Below, piece by piece: positions 45,240 to 56,225 of a DNA stretch of 64,000 bases; within the stretch, counting starts at the first letter, position 1; each line of letters begins with the position of its first letter. The notes beneath the pieces were generated by a model that saw only the letters and a list, made by a program, of their open reading frames with translations, was not told where the DNA came from and did no database searches. The DNA lies in the NCBI GenBank assembly GCA_030704615.1, contig CM060731.1:93536756-93600755 (forward strand), given 5' to 3'. The position numbers and the translations under genes are program-made. Source of the stretch: Takakia lepidozioides (lineage: Eukaryota > Streptophyta > Takakiopsida > Takakiales > Takakiaceae).

Positions 45240-46060
45240 ATGCCGACATTCCAGGTGATGATGTTGAGGGAGTTGGTATTTAGATCGCGGGCGGAAGAGG
45301 AGGGGGTCGGGAGAGGGGGGTATAGGTGCACTTGATTGAATAGGCGAGGGTGGAAGGGGTTGGGGGGATGGGGGCATGGGGGGAACTGTGAGTCCAGGGA
45401 GGGGGGTTAATGCCTTTAGGGTGCAGAGAGGATGTCATTGGATAAAAATGGGAATTTATTAGTGAGAGCTGACAGGTCTTGAGTCGGGGAGGTAAGTGAG
45501 GCAAGATGGTTACCTAGGATTGTGTGGACCACTCCCGGTTTGGATTGTAGGAGGTGAAGCGAGGAGTGTAATTCAGAGAGGTGGTGTGGAGGGGCTAGGT
45601 AATTATTGGGGAGTGGGGGCACTTTATGTAGGTTGCGTAGCAGGGAACGGATTTGGGAAAGGGAGTGAGATTCAAAGTAAATGTTACATGTATCAGGTAG
45701 CGGGGAGATAGTAATGATGAGGGCAAAGAGGATGTGTTGGGTGGGAAAGACCTTGTGTCTGTGTGTGGCACGGGTAAGAGCTGGGAGATGGCACGCGGGA
45801 AGGCCAAAGGTGGAGATTTGGTGTGGAGGGGGAGTCTGATGTGTGGGGATGGAGGGAGGAGTTTTGGGGAGGAAGGGGGAGAAGTGGTCAAATAGGTTTT
45901 GATGGTACCGACCATGTGGGCAATGGGTGATAAGATAGTTTTTGGGAGGTACGTAGATGGGTGTACTGGGGGAGTAAATAAAGTGGGTGAATTGTGGGGA
46001 TACATATTGGGGGGTGGTATACTAAGAAGACACCATGGAAGAACTATGGAAAGATAGCTT
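45240..46060 (-). mobile_element. C-rich LINE-like fragment (minus)
   Basis: On the minus strand an extremely C-rich, G-poor stretch with domain-free open frames (many P, S, T, L, H). Resembles the untranslated or ORF1 part of the C-rich LINE-like DNA at 20-22 kb. The GAGCTC hairpin at 46,297 lies upstream of it in the same orientation as at 18,525. Confidence 0.35.
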
Positions 46061-46296
46061 AAAAGGAGCTTAGGAATTAGGTTGATCTTGCTGCATTAGT
46101 AAAGGGGAAAAGAGCAGCTATGCAGTTATAGTTGCGCGACGAGGTGAAGCTTGCGCCATGGCGGCTACCGTAGCTAGAAGGAAAGAGATGGTTAAATAGC
46201 GGTACTGCTAAAAATGTAGAAAAATGAGACTACGAAATCGAGAGGATGGCGGGCCGCTAAATATTAGCCAAGACTACGGGATTTAGCTACGGTTGG

Positions 46297-46327
46297 CGGC
46301 GGGAGAGCGGAGCTCCGCCCCCACCGC
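46297..46327. repeat. GC-rich hairpin around GGAGCTCC, inverted copy
   Basis: GGCGGGAGAGCGGAG followed by an imperfect reverse complement (12 of 15 pairs). About 20 bp match the reverse complement of 18,533-18,552. Confidence 0.7.
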
Positions 46328-46893
46328 CCTTGCTGATCGACTTGGAAGGCAATTTGTACTGATTCTGCGGCTACATATGAAGTCTAAACATGATTTTTGA
46401 ATGACATTGCATTCTTGCATTCTTGCACGTCGTGCAGGACCTTTACTTCTGACATTTATAGATAATCTCTTCCATGTACCTCTTATTATTCGCAACTAAA
46501 CAAAGGCCTGCAGGGCCTCCATGCCAAGACAGGACATTGCTACATTGTCATCTCTACTTGCATACCCAAACATGGCCAAATCCATACAAGGCCCTCACTC
46601 CAGGCATATTGACCGACATGAAGATCAGATTCATGGCGTACAAGACATAGCACTAGACACTCGTACACACTACACACATATCCAATCCAAAGCTTCATTG
46701 CACATTCCGGCAAAATGCATGCCCGACAGTGCACCGTAAACAATTGCAAATGAACAGGGGATACACCATACGGTCTGCAACATCCATCACATACAGTTTC
46801 GGAAATGAAGCTCGGCTTTATTTCATGACCATGTCAAAATACGATGCAGGACATATGTAAGGCCCGTTGAATCCCAAGACATAGGAAGCAGAC

Positions 46894-47223
46894 CTACCCA
46901 TCAATCGGACCTCTGCAAGGCCAGTCGATTTTTTTGAAGTCCCATTCGTAATTTGGGACTATCGTCGTCTCCACTCCCAGCACTTTCTTCCAGGACTTGC
47001 TTTCACCGTTCCAATGCCACATGTGTACTTCTTGCATAAAAGGGGTGTCTGTCCACCTGGATGTCACACGAAAAAACACTTTGGATTTATTGTGCGACAG
47101 GTGCATGGTGGACGGGTATGTCACGACGAGTTCACCACCTGCAATGGTGCAGCAGAGATCACCAAGTGACGTCCGAGGCCAGCACACCGCCAATTCGTCG
47201 GCAGGGCCCCCAAAAAAATGCAA
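46894..47223 (-). pseudogene. Unrecognised open reading fragment
   Basis: About 109 codons without an ATG: LAVCWPRTSLGDL, GGELVVTYPSTMHL, KVFFRVTSRWTDTPFMQEV, HMWHWNGESKSWKKV. The alternating hydrophobic pattern suggests beta strands and could be distantly related to the module at 62,716-63,090 (W...GD[LI], then SxxF and a V-rich strand). That link is weak. Confidence 0.25.
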
Positions 47224-47339
47224 ACAAGAACCATAGACCTATTAAGTAATAGGGATAGTAAGATCAATAAAATGGTCCCAAAAAAAACCCTTCTTACCCA
47301 CTGAGAGAGAAATGCAATGAAATGAAATGGTACTTTATA

Positions 47340-47470
47340 ACATTTGCGGAAAGCTCAAAGAGCTTATAGGACAATATGGAAAAAAAAAACATGAGGAAAC
47401 AAAACCAAAGCAAAAAAAAAACTACTGCTGGAGGGATGTGCAATGTTGTTTTTTGACAAGTAGCCCTACC
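47340..47470 (+). repeat. Short dispersed repeat, copy 2
   Basis: GGAAAGCTCAAAGAGCTTAT and ACAAGTAGCCC as at 34,670-34,755, separated here by A-rich insertions. Confidence 0.5.
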
Positions 47471-47924
47471 TTTTTTGTGACACGTTATTTTTTTTTTTGA
47501 CTTTTACTGTGACAGACAACTTTGAGAAAATGCATTTCATATGACAGGTTGACATATTTTTGACCTTTCACACAATTTTGTCATATGAAATACGAAAAAT
47601 GAAAAGAAGTGTGAACTTCTTACAACTACAATTACTGAAGCTCCAGCCCGTGAATACATATGGTATTGTCTTTATTATTTTCATGGGTTCCAACCCAAAC
47701 ATGTAGCATTTGTACCACTTATTCTCTAACTATAAGACTTTAGCATTTTTAACCTCTTCATACCTTGCCCCAAGCCTCTCTACTTTGAGAGATATTTTCT
47801 TGGCTTATAAATGAGCTAGGAAATACACTATGCCAGTTGATTGTAAGTTTGTAAGTAAAGATTTGGAGTCATGCAGGATGGCCGTGTCGAATTAGGTGTA
47901 GTTGTTTGAACAATGACACCTCCT

Positions 47925-47983
47925 CCACGACAAATGCTTTTGAAATAGGATCAGGAGAGGGACTCCAGAAGAATTTTTCTGGC
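47925..47983 (+). pseudogene. Remnant of a PPR-family 5' region at the LINE border
   Basis: ACAAATGCTTTTGAAATAGGATCAGGAGAGGGACTCC...TTTCTGGCACT parallels 8,407-8,462 in the PPR cluster with several differences. It ends where the LINE begins, so the LINE probably inserted in a PPR-derived locus. Confidence 0.45.
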
Positions 47984-48002
47984 ACTGTTGTGGCTGTGGG
48001 TT

Positions 48003-49271
48003 ATGGCCACCAGTATACAAAGCCTCATACATCTTCTCACAGACTCCATCTCTCCGCACATTATTCTACTACAAGAAACTAAACTACACACCAACCGCCC
48101 TAACATCTCATACATAAACAAACTACTCCCGACATACTACTTCATGTATGGCAACCCTTTGTCGGCTCCGCAATGCCTTAGGTGGCGCTCGGCCCCATAT
48201 AGCCCCACCCGGGGAGGCGTGGCCATTGGCATCCTACATACCCATCATTCTCCCAGCACCACCACCAAAGTGAACGTCCCCATCCCTCTTCGCTCCCATC
48301 TCCAAATTATCCAACTTTATATGCCTGCTCTTAACCCAATTACCATTATTCACCTATACATGCCCTCCCACACTGATGACCTCCAACTAATCCCATATAT
48401 TATGCTTGCGATCTCTAAAACGGTTACCCATCCTCATCAGCAGCATCACCACTACATTCTAGCTAGTGACCTCAACAGAGATATTACCCTCCTTGGACAC
48501 TCCTATAAAGGTTCCCACCAACCCCCATCCCCTCCCGATCACGAATGGGCCAAGTTCATTCAACAACACCGATTTAGCTACATACCCGCTGATCACCACT
48601 ACTCCAGGCAAGGTGGTCTCCACTATTCCTCCGTGAGCCTCTTTGATGGTTTCTATCTCAAAACCAGCACTGAGATCCCATCCTATCTTTGCAGCCATAT
48701 TCACATTGACAGCATTTGTAACTCCGATCATTACCCAGTATCGGTTTCTCCTCCCCCCTCCCTTATCCCTTTCCGCCCTCTTCCCTCTATCCTTATCCCT
48801 CCTCCCCAACCCAGGATTCTATCCCCACTACCTAAACATAACATCACAGCCTTCCAAAATCACTCCCAACCTATTGTCTCTATCCTAACAAAAAAACTCT
48901 CCCATATCCTCTCAGATACGAACCTCTCACAAGATCCCGATAACACCTGGCTCGAAGTAAAGACCACCTTCTCTTCCATCTTACTAGAAATGACCAATAG
49001 TGTTCTCGCCACATGTGCTGCTCCCCCAGACCTGCCTCAAACCACATGCTCTAAACAAAACGGTGGATATCTTACCCGATCACAAAAGCGGGCATGGACC
49101 TCCCACCTAAACACCTATCACACTATCCGCAAAGCTCTCACCGTTATACCTAACTCTTCCACCCTCCCACTACACAGAGATTGGCGCTCTGATCCCCACA
49201 TCTCTTGCTTAAACTCCATATCTGTCTGTAGCCATATCTTGCCCCCTCCCAACCCCCTCCGATCTTCCTAG
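48003..49271 (+). pseudogene. LINE ORF2 part 1: AP endonuclease domain
   Basis: Nicks target DNA to prime reverse transcription. Catalytic landmarks are kept: PHIILLQETKL (E), GGVAIG, LYMPS (Y), LASDLNRD (D-x-N), NSDHYPVSV (S-D-H). The open frame of over 420 codons continues through a linker (HILSDTNLSQDPDNTWLEVK) to a stop near 49,269. The first in-frame ATG is at 48,003 and the true 5' end is missing. Confidence 0.88.
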
Positions 49272-49376
49272 TTGGATTGCTGCTCTCTCCAAGCTGGGGA
49301 GGGATGCAAAAAAAACCCGCCTATAACATTACTAAACAAAAAGCCACAGCTGATCACAAAAGATTTGTCTCATCCT

Positions 49377-49466
49377 GCCCACCCCCAAAAGGGGGCAGTA
49401 GCCGCAAGGCGAAGTGGCTCTTAGTTACGCCGGCCTCGGCCGGTGTCACCTCTCTCTCTCTCTTTT
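49377..49466 (+). repeat. Dispersed SINE-like repeat with CT-rich tail, copy 2
   Basis: Same core and (TC)n tail as at 5,690-5,812, inserted between endonuclease linker and RT of the LINE. Confidence 0.65.
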
Positions 49467-49479
49467 CTCATCCTTCAGC

Positions 49480-51475
49480 CAATTACTAGATGACCACCCT
49501 AAAAAAGCCCATAAAGCTATTTTCAACCCTGCTCTAAACCCACCCATTGACTGCCTCAAACACAGATCCAACCATCTACTAACCACCCCTGATGACATAA
49601 AAAATGAAATGTGGATTCAAGCCTCAGCCTCCTACACTCCCACCACTACAAAATGTCTGCATCCTACCCTACCCACTCCCGACTGCGTGTGTAAAGTCCG
49701 CCATTATCCTTGGCACAACTTAGACGGCTTCTCACTAGAGAACCATGGTTCTCCATCAGACCTCATCCATGACGTCTTCACTCTTGATATCTTTGAATCC
49801 TGCCTCAAAGCCCTTCCCAAAGCCAAAGCCCCCGGCCCCGATTCGATCCCAAATGCTATACTACAAGCTCTTGACCCTGTACTCCACCTACTCCTCTGTA
49901 AATTCTTTAAACTCTGCTATCAACTCCACCGTATCCCGCACATATGGAAGCACAGCCGCACCATTCTTCTCCTCAAGAAAGGCGACCCTACGGATCTCAG
50001 TAATTACAGACCCATTGCCCTCGCTAATACTATCTATAAACTATTTATCAGTACCCTTACCAAGATGTTGTCCAACTATGGAGAACACCACCGCATTCTT
50101 AGCGATCCGCAAGAAAGCTTCCACGCCACACGTAGCACTACCAGACAAATACAATATGTGATATGCGCCCTAGAAGACGCCAAACTTTAAAAACAAGATA
50201 TATATCTCCTATATATCGACTTCAAAAATGCTTTTGGCTCTTTAGACCACCCGCGACTACTCGCCATTATGACAGATTTAGGCTACCCATCAGACGCTAT
50301 ACAACTCATTGGCAATATTTATACTAACAGCTCCACGGAATGTACATGCTCGTATTATGGTTCTACCCCTTCCATTCCGATCCTCCGCGGCACTATCCAA
50401 GGCGACACCCTCAGTCCTTACCTCTTTAGCATTTTCCTTGAACCCTTGCTCAGATGGATTGCTCGTGGCAAACTTGGATACCAATATAAAACCTCCTCGA
50501 ATGAAAATTCTGCTGCTGCTTACGCGAACGACCTTGCTATCCTTGCACACAAAACCCCAACACCTCAACCGACAAGTTGACAAACTATCCCGCTTTAACC
50601 AATGGTCTAGTATGGAACTAAGTCTTTACAAATGTGCCGTTACCGCGGCCACCCACCATAGTAAGCTTACCAAATCTTCTATGGCATCACACTCCAAATT
50701 ATACATCCAATACCAGAACAAACCATTTCCCTTCCTAGGCACTGATGAACCCTACACATATTTAGGTATTCAACTTGTCCCCTCGCTCACATGGCACGTA
50801 CAGAACAACACTACACTTGCCAAATTATCCACTAAAAGGATGGCTCTTCTCAAAGCCCCCATAGCCATCAGGCCTAAACTATCCCTCATACAATCAGTCC
50901 TAAAACCACAAGTCCAATACTCTTTCCATGCGGCTCTTTTCTCCCTCCCTAACATCATCCAAATTGATAGACAAATCATCCAACTCACTAAGTGCATTTG
51001 TGGTCTCCCAAATAGCACTCCCAATGCTCTCACTCAACTTCCCATGGACAGCTATGGCATTGGTACCAGTCCCTTAATAATCCCATACTCACGCACCCTT
51101 GGCTCTCAACAACTAGAAGCCTTCAACGACCCCGGTCGTCTATGTCTCATCTACCGTGGGCTACTCAAGCACCTGGCATTCAAGTATAATGGACTCCACT
51201 CGCTACCCTTCTTACATTCACAGTCTTGTCTTCATTCTCCTACCGCCCGCTCCCTACTCATACTCCGCCAGCTGAAAACCAGTGTGCAACCGATCTCCCT
51301 GACTACCCCAAATCCATATCCCCCCTCGAATAGGCCTGACTTACTAGCCCTTTCCTCTCCCAATTCAAACGCAAATTCCCCCGCCAAAAACCACTTATCA
51401 TCAAATATTTCAAAGGGCAACACATCACGACCCTCACCCGGCTCACACCAGCCACAAACAACCGCCTCTTGAACC
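49480..51475 (+). pseudogene. LINE ORF2 part 2: reverse transcriptase and thumb
   Basis: Landmarks: LPKAKAPGPDSIPNAIL, WKHSRTILLLKKGDPTD, NYRPIALANTIYKLF, LYIDFKNAFGSLDHPRLL, LRGTIQGDTLSPYLFSIFLE, and AAYANDLAILAH at about 50,515-50,550. The YADD active site reads Y-A-N-D, so one catalytic aspartate is lost. A TAA at 50,188-50,190 lies in an otherwise open frame and the frame shifts near 50,570. The thumb continues with FLGTDEPYTYLGIQL, RPKLSLIQSVLKPQVQYSF, ending in LLNPGEFTLKHPR. Confidence 0.88.
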
Positions 51476-51927
51476 CTGGAGAATTCACTCTTAAACACCC
51501 CAGAGCCACTACCAGAACCTGTCGATTCCTCTGCCATCTCCGCACCCTATTTTGCCACCCATCGGCCTCATGTACCCTTGATTGTGACCTACCCTGTCTT
51601 CTTTTCCCCCATAGTCCACAAGACCTACTACCAGCCTTTCAAGCCGCCCCCCCCCCCTCTATCCTACAAATGCTTAAATCCTCCCATACCGGTGATACTT
51701 GTACCACCGACACTCTCCATTGCGCCACAGGCCCCTACCCCCTCCCCTCCTCACCACATACCCCAACTCCTAGTCATGACCCTGCTAACCCCTCCCCCCC
51801 TCACTCACACACCCAAATCTCCCCCACCCTCTCCCCAACTTCTAACATCACCAAGGACGACCTAATCACCCTATCTCCTCCACCTAATTCTCCCACTTCC
51901 AGTGCCACCCCTAACAACCCCACCACC

Positions 51928-52116
51928 TTCATCATTGAAGACATTCTCGGGGTCAGAACCCAAACATCAACTGACGAGTTTGGCGCTATATGCCTAGATA
52001 CGTACTACCTCTGCAAATGGGCCGGTTATTCTTCAGAATCCAGATGGCAACACTTGGCAAATTGAGGACGATCATTTTGGGTCACACGACGACTGTGACC
52101 CCATCCATAACCTCGC
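51928..52116 (+). other. Chromodomain inside the LINE
   Basis: FIIEDILGVR, then an insert, DTYYLCKWAGYS, and after a frameshift near 52,036, DGNTWQIEDDHF. This is the chromodomain signature (E-x-I-L-x-x-R ... Y-L-x-K-W-x-G-Y ... N-T-W-x-x-E). Chromodomains bind methylated histone tails and are known from Ty3 chromoviruses. It sits between RT and RNase H after a proline-rich linker. Confidence 0.82.
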
Positions 52117-53257
52117 CCTCCTCACTGCGTTCCATAAGCAAACCAACACTAACTACCTGACACATACTCACCAACAACATATCTCCCAGTCACAACTCAC
52201 GGATGCCCGCCACATTCCTTACCCGCTCTCCTTACCTCATATTCACATCAATACTACCAAATGCAACCCTAATAAAGACATTGCTCACGACTCTCCCCTA
52301 ATCTATCAAGGCCCACAGAAGTCTAAAATCTATGCCCACAATGGCCGATACATTGGTCTAATCCCCAATGATAGGCTAGTGTGGCTCTGACATAGATACT
52401 TCCCTCCTAACCCACAGGCTTGTCAGTTACTGCCACCCAGGCAGGATTTCGCTATAGAAATTTGATGGCTAGTAGACCGTTACCTCAAGGGCACACCCCC
52501 AAAAAAACCCCACGTCCAATCCAAACTAATTCAAGCATACACTCACAGTACTATCCCCAAGGAGTTGTCTAGTCTTCTTATATCCCCTTCCAACTTACTC
52601 ACTCCTACTATTCCAGCCCACTTACGTGCCCCATGAAACTTACCTCATACGCTAGCCCACACCAGAGAGACTGCATCTTTGGCGCCATTGGACTAGCTAC
52701 CCAGCATAGGTGGTCTGGCCACGGCTTTGCTCATCCTCGCTGACTCCCACATTCAAGAAGCCCTCCAATGGGCTTGTACTGCTACCCACTCCTCCCCCTC
52801 TGCCTGTACTATTCTCCTACTCACACAACAAAGGCCTCCTGACAACCCCCACCCCCTCCTACAAACTCCCTCCTGGCGTCTCCCTTCTAGCCACCTTTGA
52901 ACCTAACCAGCTACTATACGCGCACAACCTCCCCTCCCCTAAATACATTCGACGCTTAGAACCCACCATTACATCATTATTGCTTGTCCAACACATCTAT
53001 CCTACCCCCCTGCCCGTTAACCTCCCCTTCACCTTACACCACTTACTTGAACGCACATGGGGGATGAAATTTTCCATTACCCCCACCACACACCCTCAAC
53101 TACATCTAGCTCCTTACCCACCCTATTTCCCAGAGTCAACCCAAGCAAGGCCTGGATAAGGGCGCTACCACGCCCTTCTCCTGCCCCCCTCTCACCCCCT
53201 ACTAACCCCCCGGTTTCACATCTACATATGCCGCTCAAATTCTCTCCCTCCCACTCC
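52117..53257 (+). pseudogene. LINE connection region, heavily frameshifted
   Basis: Open pieces such as HIPYPLSLPHIHINTTKC (52,215), IYAHNGRYIGLIPNDRLVWL (52,335) and LPPGVSLLATFEPNQLLYAH (52,865) can be read in turn, separated by stops. No known domain. Confidence 0.5.
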
Positions 53258-53335
53258 CACTATACAGATGGTTCCCAATCCGGCTCTAACGCTGGCTATG
53301 GTGTTTTTCACACTGCCAATAACCGAGGAGTTGTA
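53258..53335 (+). pseudogene. RNase H start, truncated
   Basis: HYTDGSQSGSNAGYGVFH is the first strand and turn of RNase H, with the catalytic D in TDGS. The domain is cut off after about 26 residues by unrelated DNA. Confidence 0.8.
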
Positions 53336-53960
53336 GATACAACTGTTTTTTGTTTCGCAAAGAGAGAGCAGACATGTATTGCCAACAATACACAGGCAAA
53401 TGAAGGAGTAGACAGAAGCTGTAATTCTTGTGGGCAGCCCCAAAAAGCTTTGTTGCTTGCCAAAAGCACTGTAGTATATGACAGATTGGCAGTAAGTTGA
53501 GAAGTGGAGCTCATGCTGGTACAACTTCATCCACGACAGCACCCTCTTACATGGTGAAGCCTCTGCCTTTTCAAGCTCGCCATGGATATCGATAATCGCC
53601 ATGCTTGTCACCTGCAATGCACCTGTGCTCTGGCTAATTGTTGAACTCAATCATTTTTGTGCCCCTTAGGGGTCTATGTATTTTTGGGGAATTTGCAATT
53701 GGGGTATGGAGGTGTTGTAGCACATTACTATGGCAAAGAGCCTATTCTTCTGCAGCAGCTGGACCAGCCTGGACAATGCGCTCGAGTCATGGCCACATAT
53801 CGTCATTCCCATCCACATCTGCACGTTCGTACAATGCATTGTTGTGTAGGTGATCAATACATTTTTATGAATGTTGCCATGCATTAAGAGACTTTGTCCA
53901 CTTCGCATGTACATTATACCAGAACGCCAAAATGCGAGTTTGTCCACATCGCATACATTT
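53336..53960. other. No recognised gene
   Basis: An open stretch at 53,657-53,887 (+) gives YYGKEPILLQQLDQPGQCAR and HPHLHVRTMHCC, with no match I recognise. It may be an exon of the neighbouring element. Confidence 0.4.
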
Positions 53961-53969
53961 CAGCTGTGG

Positions 53970-54345
53970 ATGTTGCATGAGCGGTGAGCATGAGCATGAG
54001 CAAATATTAGCATGAGCAGAGCACATTTCAGGGAATATTCGTCGATTTTGGGCCTTAACAAACTACAATTCGACCGCTTTTCATGTCAAAAACTGCTCGG
54101 TGCATCAACATCATGTGGCGTAAACGTTAGGTTCGGAAGCGATAAAGTAGGTTCGGCAATTACTGAACCTATATAGTCGTTGACGATTACAGCAGAACAT
54201 GTTCTCTTGGACAGGTGGTCGGTGCCGATTATAGGATGCTCGAGAGATTTGACAGGAATACCACTGCGGAAAAAGGCCCACGGGAATAGGGCCGTGGGAA
54301 TAGGCACTCGTAGCAATAAATAAATAAAAATTGAACAAGCAAAAT
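53970..54345. repeat. Left part of palindrome-rich block B
   Basis: TGAGCATGAGCATGAGC repeats near 53,980, a CGGTGAGC site, GGTCGGTGCCGATT near 54,213, and CCCACGGGAATAGGGCCGTGGG near 54,278. No protein recognised. Confidence 0.6.
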
Positions 54346-54361
54346 ACCCGAGAGGAAAGCG

Positions 54362-54559
54362 ATGCCTCGGAGATTTCCTCCACGTGTGGTTTTACGAGTG
54401 GCGCCCATTACCCAGTTGGTGGTTAAGGTGAAGTCGGCAACGACTACACCATTGCTTCGAATTGGAAACAGTGCTCACCTTCCCACTATGGACAGTGATG
54501 CAGGTGAAAGCAATGATCCCGCGCAGGAATCGGACCACGAGAGGCCTCCGTCCCCTTAG
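54362..54559 (+). pseudogene. Upstream in-frame extension of the RING-H2 gene, closed by TAG
   Basis: 65 codons from an ATG at 54,362 to TAG at 54,557-54,559, in the same frame as the RING-H2 frame. The codons at 54,431-54,446 are made from one of the AAGTCGGCAACGACT palindromes. Either an N-terminal part cut off by a mutation or a separate short frame. Confidence 0.4.
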
Positions 54560-54595
54560 CTGCGGCGAGTTCAAAATAGTGGTGTGGCTCCAAAG

Positions 54596-55078
54596 ATGAA
54601 CAATGCTGCAGGCGAAAGTAGCAGCGCACTGTTGGAATCTCACGAGGACAGGCCTCAGTCCCCTGAGGTGGTATTTTTTCCGCCTTTCACCGAAGCGTTC
54701 GGCGAGAGCCTTGCCTTTTCGGAATTTGTACTGCCTTGGTGGAGTCTTATGGATTCCGACTCGTCGGAAGACTCATCCGAGGACGAAGACCAAGGTGGAG
54801 AGTTCCCTACAAATGCCTTTGACGAATTGGACGTGGACGGAGAGGACGACTTGCAATGGATTGTTGCTTCCATGGAGGTCTTTCAGAGAGAGGCTCCGGA
54901 GTTTGTTGTGACGGCGGAAGCACACCCATTAGACTCATGCAGTATCTGCCTGCAGTCTGTCCAAACGGGAGAGTGTATGTGCACGGTCACAGTGTGCGCA
55001 CACTCCTTCCACACTGCATGCATTGAGACTTGGGTTCAGCAGAATGGGACATGCCCGCTTTGCCGCCGTAGGTTGTGA
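54596..55078 (+). CDS. RING-H2 finger protein, probable E3 ubiquitin ligase
   Basis: Single-exon frame of 160 codons. Residues 1-110 are acidic (DSDSSEDSSEDEDQGGE, ELDVDGEDDLQW). The C-terminus is a RING-H2: CSICLQSV, then CAHSFHTACIETW and CPLCRRR, with all eight ligands (C3H2C3) in place. RING-H2 proteins usually recruit ubiquitin-conjugating enzymes. Upstream in the same frame (from an ATG at 54,362) lies another 65 codons closed by a TAG at 54,557-54,559; its end (DAGESNDPAQESDHERPPSP) resembles the start of the RING frame (NAAGESSSALLESHEDRPQS), as if duplicated. It lies in the palindrome-rich block, divergent from the methyltransferase-like gene. It may be a host gene or an element gene. 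Confidence 0.75.
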   Translation: MNNAAGESSSALLESHEDRPQSPEVVFFPPFTEAFGESLAFSEFVLPWWSLMDSDSSEDSSEDEDQGGEFPTNAFDELDVDGEDDLQWIVASMEVFQREAPEFVVTAEAHPLDSCSICLQSVQTGECMCTVTVCAHSFHTACIETWVQQNGTCPLCRRRL

Positions 55079-55079
55079 G

Positions 55080-55515
55080 AGATAACTTGGGCATTTTGAT
55101 TTCCAACTCTGTTTTCCGCCTACCTCTTTAGGCCCTCAGTGTACTGTGAACCATTTCCATTATAAAGTTTGTTATAACTTTTTTTGTCTCGGGATCTCTT
55201 CCCTCCCTGTGAAGCACCATTTGATTTCACTTCCGCCGTTTTATCTATTTTCTTCTCTAAAGCTCTTTCAGCTTTCCATCGCGTTCTATGGTAACAAAGG
55301 ATCACGACAAGTAGCGGCATTGGCAGATACTCAAATCTGTCATCTTTCACGAAGACTTCAACGAACTACCGCATATGCACAATGTAAAGGCCTAACAGTA
55401 CGAAGTCCGCAGCGAATTGAGCTACTCCATTTCAAAGTATACATATTTTTCGAGAAAATGGCCAATGCCAAGGAAGAACATAAGGAAGCGTTTGAAGTTA
55501 TGATATTTGTTATAC
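55080..55515. other. 3' flank of the RING-H2 gene, no other gene recognised
   Basis: AT-rich after the stop at 55,076-55,078; open frames here lack domains. Confidence 0.45.
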
Positions 55516-55517
55516 CT

Positions 55518-56225
55518 TGAAGTCGGTGCCGACTTGAGGTAAATTCTTGCTCATGTATACAGTATACGTCAAACAGTGCATAGTCGGCACCGACTTCAAC
55601 CTTTTCAAGTGAGGTCAACTTTTGAGCATGTATACAGTATACGTCAACCACTGCATAGTCGGCACCGACTTCAACCATGGAAGAAACATGCGCAAAGAGA
55701 CATATGGTCCATGTTTACCCGAAGCATACGCAAGTGTTTAAGAGAGGTAAGCTATGCTCATGCGAGCTGCAGCTGAGGCCTAAAAATAACGTCGCATAAC
55801 AAAGGGAAATGGCATTACAAGCATTAAACAAAAAAACTATGGCAACCATTTTGAGCTCATACGGGCTTTATGGTTTACTGAAGAGATGTAGTGCACAAAT
55901 ACAAATTATAGATTGGACCTTGTTGTAGTCGGCACCGACTTTACTCGCAGTTTGCCAAGAGGAACTATATTCCCCAAAATAGGAACAATGTCTGTTAATT
56001 AGAGGATGTGTTTCAAACATATACGGTGTGCACATGCGAGCTGCTGCTGAGCCCTAACAATATAGTGGAGGAACAAAGGGAAATCGGTTCAGATGCACCA
56101 AACAGCAATCGTAGGACACGTAGTGCACGAAGCGAATACGACATATTGGGTGAAGTAAAGAAACGACCTCGAAATTTACAAAATGGAGGTCGGCCTGCAC
56201 TGTATAGTTGACACCGACTTAAACC
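55518..56225. repeat. AGTCGGNNCCGACT palindrome cluster with longer direct repeats
   Basis: Motifs at 55,520, 55,582, 55,657 and 55,928, and a diverged one near 56,205. The first three belong to a tandem unit of about 65-75 bp with GCATGTATACAGTATACGTC, itself palindromic (GTATACAGTATAC). A second repeat (CATGCGAGCTGCNGCTGAG) occurs at about 55,758 and 56,028 with a motif following each. Confidence 0.85.

Larger units (their letters stand above)
47984..53335 (+). mobile_element. LINE with endonuclease, RT, chromodomain and RNase H
   Basis: A non-LTR retrotransposon, probably 5'-truncated, read in one direction over 5.3 kb. Order: AP endonuclease (48,003-48,760), linker, reverse transcriptase (49,770-50,580), thumb region (to about 51,470), proline-rich linker, chromodomain (51,928-52,116), connection region, start of RNase H (53,258-53,335). 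It is broken by a SINE-like insertion (49,377-49,466), a TAA at 50,188, and several frameshifts. It is strongly C-rich on the coding strand. RNase H after RT suggests the I/Tad/R1/LOA-like assembly rather than standard plant L1. The chromodomain is unexpected. Confidence 0.85.

Noticed and set aside
46894-47223. Third copy of the ELVxxPxEV module
   Set aside because: Only a loose pattern match; kept as an unrecognised fragment and not counted as a copy.
52710-53159. 149-codon open frame as a separate gene
   Set aside because: It is one frame of the C-rich LINE connection region and has no start context or domain.
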